From the NCBI GenBank assembly GCA_046484825.1, contig JAWOIE010000189.1, positions 1 through 20,442 on the forward strand: a stretch of DNA of 20,442 nt, given 5' to 3'. Under the pieces are notes generated by a model. It did not search any database, was not told the DNA's origin, and saw nothing but the letters and a program-made list of their open reading frames with translations. Below are positions 14,017 to 20,442 of this stretch, one piece after another. Positions within the stretch are counted from its first letter, which is position 1; each line of letters begins with the position of its first letter. This DNA is from CAJYAN01 sp046484825 (lineage in GTDB: Bacteria; Pseudomonadota; Gammaproteobacteria; UBA6429; Thiohalophilaceae). Made by a program: the position numbers and the translations under genes.

Positions 14017-15399
14017 CTAGCGTGCCTGGAGTGAGGCCAGGCGTGTCTCGGCGTACATTTCCAGTTGTGCTTGCAGACCCTGCGCATGCTCGCTAAAGGC
14101 GGCCTTGAACTTGGGCTTGATCGGCGCCGCACTGGGCAGGCGTACGGTCAGGGGATTCTGGTGCACGCCATTGACGCGGAATTCAAAATGCAGGTGGGGG
14201 CCAGTGGCCTGCCCGGTGCTGCCCACATAGCCAATGACCTGGCCCTGTTTCACCCGGGTGCCCGCCGCCATGCCCTTGCGATAGCGGTGCATATGCGCGT
14301 ACAGGGTACTGTAACGGCCACCATGCTGGATGATGATGGTACGCCCGTAGCCGCCTTTACTGCCGCGATAGACAATCTTGCCGTCACCGGCGGCCTTGAT
14401 CGGCGTGCCCGTGGCGGCGGCATAATCCACACCCTTGTGCATACGTAGGGTATTCAGTGTCGGGTGGTGACGTCTGCCGAAGCGTGAGCTGATACGGCGG
14501 AAGTCGACCGGGGTGCGCAAGAAGGCCTTGCGCATGGACAGGCCTTCCGGGGTGTAATAGTCAACGTGCCCTTCACTGTCGGTAAAACGAATGGCCTGGT
14601 AGCGGCGCCCCTGGTTGACAAACTCCGCAGCGAGAATGGCGCCATCACGCAGCTTTTCACCATTGAGAAACTGCTCTTCGTAGAGGACATGAAACTGGTC
14701 GCCGGCACGAATGTCGAGGGCAAAGTCGATGTCCCAGCCGAAAATGGCGGCGAGCTCCATGATCAGGGTATCGGACAGACCCGCCTCCTGACCCGCGAGG
14801 AAGAGTGAATTTTCGATGGTCGCGGCGGCATAGTTGGTGCGTGCTTCAATAGGTTGCTCGTTAACTGCGGCGCTATAACCCTCATCGGTCTTTTTCACCA
14901 GCAGCGAGCGGGTACGGTTCAGGTGGTAGACCAGTTCCTGTAGCGTCCCGTCTTCATCGAGATGAAACTCGAGTTTCTGTCCCGGCTGTAACTGACGCAG
15001 CATCGCCGTGGTCTTGCCGGAGGCCATGATATTGTGCAGCACCTGCGGCGAGAGTTTTTGCTGGCGGAAAATCAGTGCCAGGGATTCCCCTGGTTTGACC
15101 ACATGGCTTTGCCAGTTCTGGTTGACGGGTTCAGGTTGTTCTTCTTCCTCTGCCAGTGCGGGCAGGCTCAGGGGCAAAACGAGTTTTTCGCTGAGCTCGT
15201 CTGGCGGGGCTTTCGGATCGAGGTTGTCGGGGCGGGTGGCGCTGGCATCGAGGGAAATAAATGCCAGCAGGGTGCCCAGGGTGAGCAGCGAGGCCAGCAC
15301 AACCAGCATATGCAGCCTGTTGGGCCGAAAACGCCTTTTGTGCTCAAGGCCAGCCCCTGAGCTCTTAAAATCTCTTGTTAAGAATGAGTTGTAATCCAC
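14017..15399 (-). CDS. MepM-like M23 peptidoglycan endopeptidase
   Basis: A 460-residue periplasmic zinc endopeptidase, probably membrane-anchored by the hydrophobic helix at about 29-50. An OapA/LysM-like region follows (about 97-145: SHVVKPGESLALIFRQQKLS...LQPGQKLEF), then a linker domain and the C-terminal LytM domain. Zinc and catalytic residues are visible: His321 and Asp325 in MHKGVDYA, His369 in LYAHMH, and His402/His404 in GPHLHFEFRVNG. This layout is that of MepM/YebA-type enzymes, which cut peptide cross-links so the wall can expand. The start is GTG 15399; there is no obvious Shine-Dalgarno, so a downstream start is possible. Divergent from tyrS and followed by anmK. Confidence 0.92.
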   Translation of the reverse strand: MDYNSFLTRDFKSSGAGLEHKRRFRPNRLHMLVVLASLLTLGTLLAFISLDASATRPDNLDPKAPPDELSEKLVLPLSLPALAEEEEQPEPVNQNWQSHVVKPGESLALIFRQQKLSPQVLHNIMASGKTTAMLRQLQPGQKLEFHLDEDGTLQELVYHLNRTRSLLVKKTDEGYSAAVNEQPIEARTNYAAATIENSLFLAGQEAGLSDTLIMELAAIFGWDIDFALDIRAGDQFHVLYEEQFLNGEKLRDGAILAAEFVNQGRRYQAIRFTDSEGHVDYYTPEGLSMRKAFLRTPVDFRRISSRFGRRHHPTLNTLRMHKGVDYAAATGTPIKAAGDGKIVYRGSKGGYGRTIIIQHGGRYSTLYAHMHRYRKGMAAGTRVKQGQVIGYVGSTGQATGPHLHFEFRVNGVHQNPLTVRLPSAAPIKPKFKAAFSEHAQGLQAQLEMYAETRLASLQAR

Positions 15400-15427
15400 G
15401 GAAATTACTCATGTTTTATATCTGGCA

Positions 15428-15456
15428 AAGATAGCCTGTTCTCAGGCTGCGGTCAA
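15428..15456 (-). promoter_or_regulatory. Sigma70-type promoter of the M23 peptidase-anmK operon
   Basis: On the minus strand TTGACC (15456-15451, 5 of 6) is followed after exactly 17 bases by TATCTT (15433-15428, 4 of 6). Predicted transcription start is near 15421, giving a leader of about 20 bases before the GTG at 15399. This is the best promoter match in the window. Confidence 0.6.
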
Positions 15457-15495
15457 ATCAACATCAGCGCCAGGGTGATAGGGCTTCCCGGGCGA

Positions 15496-15522
15496 TTGTG
15501 ATAACCTAGCCCGCCCTAAAAT
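15496..15522 (+). promoter_or_regulatory. Possible tyrS promoter
   Basis: TTGTGA (15496-15501) and TAAAAT (15517-15522, 5 of 6 to -10) are separated by 15 bases, shorter than ideal. It lies just upstream of tyrS in the divergent region. No T-box is expected or seen. Confidence 0.3.
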
Positions 15523-15559
15523 ACCGCAAGACGTATGACAGATAAAGGAAGCAGTTTAC

Positions 15560-16759
<1,200 letters not shown>

Positions 16760-16781
16760 ACACCTCGCTTTAAAGTACAGT

Positions 16782-16807
16782 AAAGGCCTTTTTTAAAGGC
16801 CTTTTTT
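16782..16807 (+). terminator. Intrinsic terminator of tyrS
   Basis: AAAGGCC plus TTT (left) pairs with AAA plus GGCCTTT (right), a 10-bp stem with a TTT loop, followed by a T-run to 16807. The unit AAAGGCCTTTTTT is effectively repeated twice in tandem. Confidence 0.85.
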
Positions 16808-16861
16808 ATGGGCCATAGAAATAGTTCTGTCTTACGGCTGTAACATTGTTTTACATTTAGT

Positions 16862-16896
16862 GATTGCTTTGCCGGCATACTAAGGCAATAGTAATC
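16862..16896 (+). other. Hairpin in the tyrS-PAS gene gap
   Basis: GATT (16862-16865) with AATC (16893-16896) and TTGCC (16869-16873) with GGCAA (16884-16888) form an interrupted stem-loop. It lies in the leader region of the PAS gene. The rest of 16808-17016 shows no gene and no clear promoter. Confidence 0.3.
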
Positions 16897-17016
16897 GTGC
16901 GTTATTCTCTGCTCGTCAGAGAAGGTCTTCATTTGTCGACACCCAGGGAGCTGCACGCGCAGCGGGGACAATATCGTGCAGCATAGCAACACAGACGACG
17001 TCTTAAATTGACATGT

Positions 17017-17439
17017 ATGAGCCAGGAACATAATCCTAATAATAGCGCTTCTGCTGCCGCGGGCCTGTCCCAAAGTGAATGCCGGCTGCTCGATATTATT
17101 GCCCAGATCCCGGGCTGGGTCTGGGAGACCGATACCCAGGGTATTCTGACCTATGTGAGCAGCACGGTGACAGCGGTGCTGGGTTATGCCCCGGAGGACC
17201 TGCTGGGTCGTCCGGTCTTTGAACTGATGACCGCGGCAGAGGCGCAACGGCTGCAGGTCTACTATACAGACCGATGCGCCCACGGCCAGAGCTTTCACGG
17301 CGTTCTGCACCGCAAGTTGCACCGGCTCGGTCATGAAGTGCTGGTGGAGACGAGCGGTGTACCGCTGTTTGACGCCGCCGGCCAGTGGTCGGGCTGCCGG
17401 GGACTGGATCGCGTCACCACGGAGCACCGTTACTATTAA
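17017..17439 (+). CDS. N-terminal PAS fragment of a split multi-PAS histidine kinase
   Basis: A 140-residue open frame that is essentially one PAS domain. It begins LLDIIAQIPGWVWETDTQGILTYVSS, with the following VLGYAPEDLLGRPVFELM. It ends in a PAC-type strand GVPLFDAAGQWSGCRGLDRVTTEHRYY. A TAA stop at 17437-17439 ends it just where the linker to a second PAS would start. Six bases later the same frame continues as the large PAS kinase below, so these are probably two halves of one gene broken by a nonsense codon. Start ATG 17017 has no clear Shine-Dalgarno; a TTG three codons earlier is possible. As a free protein it would be a cytoplasmic PAS module. Confidence 0.72.
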   Translation: MSQEHNPNNSASAAAGLSQSECRLLDIIAQIPGWVWETDTQGILTYVSSTVTAVLGYAPEDLLGRPVFELMTAAEAQRLQVYYTDRCAHGQSFHGVLHRKLHRLGHEVLVETSGVPLFDAAGQWSGCRGLDRVTTEHRYY

Positions 17440-17445
17440 AGCGAA

Positions 17446-20097
17446 TTGCAGCAGGAGCGCAACTTTAGCGATGCGGTGCTGGAGAACGCCGGGGCACTGG
17501 TGGTGGTACTGGATCGACAGGGCCGCATTCGTCGCTTTAACCGTAGCTCTGAAGAACTCAGCCAGTACAGGTCCGAGGAGGTGTTGGGGCGCTATGTCTG
17601 GGATCTTCTGCTGCCGCCGGAAGAAATCGAGGCCGTTCAGGCCGTATTTGCGCAGCTTGAAACGACTACCCTGCCAAACAATTACACCAATCACTGGGTC
17701 GCCCGGGATAAAAGCAGACACCTGATCCACTGGTCAAATGTGGTCATGACCGATGACCAGGGTGCCTACGACTATCTGATCTCAATTGGTGTCGATGTCA
17801 CCGAACAAACACGGGCGCAGCATTCGCTGGCCGAGCGCTCCGAGCTCATGGAGCGTATTTTCGAAAATACCCACACCCTTATCGCCTATATGGATACGGA
17901 TTTTAATTTTATCCGCGTCAATCATGCCTATGCTGCAGTAGACAATAAAACGGAGGCGCAATTTGTCGGCCTCAATCATTTTGACCTGTATCCCAATGCC
18001 GACAATGAACAGATATTTCGTCAGGTGGTCGCCACTGGCAAACCCCATTTCTCCTATGCCAAGGCCTTCGAGTATGAGTACTCGCCTGAAATCGGTATTA
18101 CCCACTGGGACTGGAGCCTGTCGCCCATCAGTAATGAGCACGGTGAAATCGTCGCCGTGCTACTGGTGCTTGCCGATGTGAGTGAGCGGATCCGGGCGGA
18201 AGAAGCCCTGCGGCGCAATGAGGCGGTCATGAACACCGCACAGGCCATTGCTCACTTTGGTAGTTGGGACTGGGACATCCTGACGGGCCAGCTGGCCTGG
18301 AGCGATGAGATATACCGCATATTCGGCCAGCCACCGCAATCCTTCCCCGCCACCTATGATGCCTTCCTGGAGACCATTCACCCGGATGACCGCGACAAGG
18401 TAGCCCGCGCGGTAAACGCGAGCGTCGCCGATGCTGCCGTTGAATACAACGTCGAACATCGTATTGTGCGCCTTGATGGTGAGATCCGCGATGTGCATGA
18501 ACAGGGCGAGGTCTACCGGGACGAGCACGGCCGTGCCCTCCGCATGATCGGCACGGTGCATGACATTACTGTGCGCAAACAGGCTGAACGCGAGTTGATG
18601 CTGCAGGAACTGGCGATGCAGCACTCGATCAGCGCCATTGCCATGGCCGATCTGCAAGGCCGCCTGACTTATGTCAATCAGGCGTTTCTCGATATTTGGG
18701 GCTATGCGCACCAGGCCGAGGTGTTAGGCCGTCCCGTGCTGGATTTCTGGAAACACCCTGAGCAGACTCTGGGTATGATCCAGGAGCTGAAAAGCGCCGG
18801 GCGCTGGATTGGTGAAATGGATGCCCTGAGCAGGGATGGCCAGGTGATGTGTATCCGTGTCTCCGCAAACATTACCATGGATGAAAGCGGTCAGCCCCTG
18901 AACATGATGGCCTCTTTTGTCGATGTCAGTGAACAGCGTTCCACGGAAAAGTCCCTGCGTCTGAATCAGGAGCTACTCTCCAAGGCACAGGAGATTGCCC
19001 ATGTTGGCAGTTGGGACTGGAGCATCACTAACGATGACATCAAATGGAGTGATGAGACCTATCGCATTTTTGGCCGCAAGGCCGGTGAGTTTGCCGAAAA
19101 TTATCGGGACTTCCTCCGCTGTGTGCATGCAGATGACCGTGACTTTGTTGATGCCACCGTAAAGGACTGTCTGGCGGAGCCGGGCAGAACCTATCACCTC
19201 GAACATCGTATTGTGCGACCGTCCGGAGAAATACGAAGTGTCTTGGAGCAGGGCGTCATTTACCGCGACGAGAACGGCAAACCCGTGAGAATGGTCGGTT
19301 CCGTCCTGGATATTACCGAACGCAAACAGTTTATTGATGAATTGCAGAGTTATCGTGAGCACCTTGAAGAATTAGTCAAGGAACGGACCGAAGAGGTCGA
19401 ACGCCAGCACAAACAAAATACCATGATTGTCAATGCGGCGATGGATGGTTTTTTTATTACCGATACTCAGGCGCGCTTTCGTGATTGTAATCATGCCTAC
19501 GAGGAAATGCTGGGTTATAGCAAAGCCGAGATATTGCAGTTAAAGATTCCGGATGTGGAAGTAAATGAATCGCCGGAAGAGGTGCAGCGCCACATTGAAA
19601 AACTGTTACAAGACGGGGTTGACCGCTTTGACACCAAGCACCGTGGTAAAGATGGCCGCATTATTGATGTTGAAGTAAATGTTTCGGTGACAAGGCTGGA
19701 CAATGAAGACCTGTTTTTCGCCTTCGTTCATGATATTTCCGATCGCAAACGCGCCGAGGCGGAAATACTCAAGGCGCGGGATGAAGCCGAACACGCCAAT
19801 AAACTTAAATCCGAATTTCTCGGCCGTATCAGTCACGAATTACGTACGCCCATGAATGCTATTCTGGGCTTCGGCCAGTTAATGGAGGAGGAAAAGCTGA
19901 GCGAAGAGCAAAAAGCCTTTATGCACGAAATCATGCATGCCGGCAGACACTTGATGGGGCTCATTGATGAGGTGCTGGATCTGGCCAAAGTGGAAACGGG
20001 CAAAATCGATATTCGGGCTTCACCAGTTCGTGCAGCGGTTCGACCTGCGCGCGCAGATCATCAGGCATGGGTGGGCGATGCGCCTTGTATTCCTTGA
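17446..20097 (+). CDS. Multi-PAS sensor histidine kinase, 3' truncated
   Basis: Six further PAS/PAC domains in tandem (about residues 8-125, 133-250, 257-380, 385-500, 506-627, 657-765), a coiled coil, then HisKA with the H-box SHELRTPMNAILGF (His797). No transmembrane helix is seen, so it is likely cytoplasmic. Domains 3 and 5 of this ORF are near copies (both contain GSWDW, W-SDE-YRIFG and EHRIVR). The HATPase domain is absent: kinase-like sequence stops at KIDIR (to 20016). The last 27 residues are an antisense reading of polA, so this protein could not autophosphorylate. The TTG at 17446 lacks a Shine-Dalgarno, so independent translation is doubtful. It is in frame with the upstream PAS fragment. 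Confidence 0.78.
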   Translation: MQQERNFSDAVLENAGALVVVLDRQGRIRRFNRSSEELSQYRSEEVLGRYVWDLLLPPEEIEAVQAVFAQLETTTLPNNYTNHWVARDKSRHLIHWSNVVMTDDQGAYDYLISIGVDVTEQTRAQHSLAERSELMERIFENTHTLIAYMDTDFNFIRVNHAYAAVDNKTEAQFVGLNHFDLYPNADNEQIFRQVVATGKPHFSYAKAFEYEYSPEIGITHWDWSLSPISNEHGEIVAVLLVLADVSERIRAEEALRRNEAVMNTAQAIAHFGSWDWDILTGQLAWSDEIYRIFGQPPQSFPATYDAFLETIHPDDRDKVARAVNASVADAAVEYNVEHRIVRLDGEIRDVHEQGEVYRDEHGRALRMIGTVHDITVRKQAERELMLQELAMQHSISAIAMADLQGRLTYVNQAFLDIWGYAHQAEVLGRPVLDFWKHPEQTLGMIQELKSAGRWIGEMDALSRDGQVMCIRVSANITMDESGQPLNMMASFVDVSEQRSTEKSLRLNQELLSKAQEIAHVGSWDWSITNDDIKWSDETYRIFGRKAGEFAENYRDFLRCVHADDRDFVDATVKDCLAEPGRTYHLEHRIVRPSGEIRSVLEQGVIYRDENGKPVRMVGSVLDITERKQFIDELQSYREHLEELVKERTEEVERQHKQNTMIVNAAMDGFFITDTQARFRDCNHAYEEMLGYSKAEILQLKIPDVEVNESPEEVQRHIEKLLQDGVDRFDTKHRGKDGRIIDVEVNVSVTRLDNEDLFFAFVHDISDRKRAEAEILKARDEAEHANKLKSEFLGRISHELRTPMNAILGFGQLMEEEKLSEEQKAFMHEIMHAGRHLMGLIDEVLDLAKVETGKIDIRASPVRAAVRPARADHQAWVGDAPCIP
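18217..19329 (+). repeat. Internal PAS duplication within the kinase
   Basis: The PAS-PAC unit at about 18217-18588 is repeated at about 18964-19329. Both encode a GSWDW strand, W-SDE-YRIFG, a D-H-DDRD-V segment and an EHRIVR-GEIR-V-EQG block. The two copies share a 19-base identical stretch at 18452-18470 and 19199-19217. A different PAS lies between them, so the duplicated unit may have been a two-PAS block. Confidence 0.7.
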
Positions 20098-20314
20098 ACA
20101 ATTCATCGCGAAAGGTCGGCCCCTTGGCGTCGAACACGACCACGATGTTTTCGGTTGCGTATTCTTCCGGAATCCGGCGCAACATGTTGGCCACGCCGTA
20201 GATGGCGCCGGACGGCTCGCCCTTGGAGCTGCGCAGCGGCGGCAAGGCGTGAAACGCGCGGTACAGGTAGGACGAGCCATCCACCAAGACCAGGGGTTTC
20301 AGTGTCCTGCTCAT
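19961..20314 (-). CDS. polA: DNA polymerase I, 5'-exonuclease N-terminus only
   Basis: The first 98 residues match the 5'-3' exonuclease domain of PolA: LVLVDGSSYLYRAFHALPPL, SGAIYGVANMLRR, VVVFDAKGPTFRDELF and EYKAHRPPMPDDL...VEPLHELV. The match stops at about 20021. The remaining frame down to 19961 is an antisense reading of the multi-PAS kinase and does not resemble PolA, which should continue toward a VEADDVIGTLA-type segment. A whole PolA is about 900 residues, so over 800 are missing. ATG 20314 overlaps the stop of the lipoprotein gene (ATGA). The cut is more likely an assembly join than a real gene break, since a bacterium would rarely lose the body of polA. Confidence 0.85.
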   Translation of the reverse strand: MSRTLKPLVLVDGSSYLYRAFHALPPLRSSKGEPSGAIYGVANMLRRIPEEYATENIVVVFDAKGPTFRDELFKEYKAHRPPMPDDLRAQVEPLHELVKPEYRFCPFPLWPDPAPHQ

Positions 20315-20442
20315 CGTATTTCTTCCTCGCTTTCGGATTCGCCGTTATCTTCCGTGGCGGGCGCTTGCGGCGCAGGCGATTCTGTCGCGGGTTTGCGCGG
20401 CGGATGCGTCAGCGGACCTTTCTGCCCGCAGGCGCTGAGCGA
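20311..20442 (-). CDS. LptM/YifL-like small lipoprotein, 3' part
   Basis: Runs off the right edge. The visible 43 residues begin SLSACGQKGPLTHPPRK, where LSAC is a lipobox and CGQKGPL matches the conserved LptM/YifL start after the lipidated Cys. A Pro/Ala/Glu-rich tail follows and ends EESEEEIR-like (acidic, then IR). LptM helps mature the LptD-LptE outer-membrane LPS translocon in enterobacteria. The signal peptide is outside the window. Its TGA overlaps the polA ATG, so the two are coupled. In many gammaproteobacteria LptM neighbours lysA-dapF instead, so this arrangement differs. Confidence 0.7.
   Translation of the reverse strand, partial: SLSACGQKGPLTHPPRKPATESPAPQAPATEDNGESESEEEIR

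Overview
The window reads as a GC-rich gammaproteobacterial chromosome, carrying single-copy housekeeping genes rather than phage or plasmid cargo. The main support is the order argC, DUF6776-like gene, bactofilin, erpA ... anmK, M23 peptidase, tyrS, which I recall from Pseudomonas-type genomes, plus a thiD-thiE pair divergent from a rubredoxin. The exact genus cannot be read from the sequence. The DsrE-family remnant would fit a sulfur-metabolising lineage but does not prove it.

Layout. 1-941 (minus): thiE (5' part only) and thiD, for the thiamine pyrimidine and thiazole branch. 1038-1208 (plus): rubredoxin. 1209-1521: no gene, but two adjacent hairpins. 1522-2688 (plus): soluble PAS histidine kinase. 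2677-5176 (minus): a frameshifted DsrE-family gene, a short CDF metal transporter, hemJ and a TlpA-like thioredoxin. 5177-5644: no convincing gene, but a possible small RNA with its own intrinsic terminator. 5645-8292 (plus): argC, DUF6776-like membrane protein, bactofilin and erpA, ending in a strong terminator. 8408-12881 (plus): citrate synthase, then a translationally coupled pair of a PhnD-like binding protein and a membrane GGDEF-EAL protein. 12891-15399 (minus): anmK and a MepM-type peptidase. 15560-16759 (plus): tyrS with its terminator. 17017-20097 (plus): a very long multi-PAS histidine kinase that is cut by an in-frame TAA and has lost its ATPase domain. 19961-20442 (minus): the start of polA and the end of an LptM-like lipoprotein gene.

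How the genes fit together. Cell-envelope and peptidoglycan functions (bactofilin, M23 endopeptidase, AnmK recycling kinase) cluster with Fe-S maturation (ErpA) and translation (TyrS). The citrate synthase and PhnD/GGDEF-EAL block lies inside this otherwise familiar cluster and looks like a lineage-specific insertion. Signalling genes are unusually dense: two histidine kinases, at least eight PAS domains and one c-di-GMP enzyme. No response regulator is visible beside either kinase.

Three genes are damaged in ways readable from the sequence: the DsrE-family gene (frameshift near 2971-2977), the multi-PAS kinase (in-frame TAA at 17437-17439), and the same kinase abutting a truncated antisense polA at about 20017-20021. 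The last looks more like a chimeric contig end than biology. I did not find a clearly novel multi-gene system. The best leads are the PhnD-like/GGDEF-EAL pair, the candidate sRNA and the split multi-PAS sensor.
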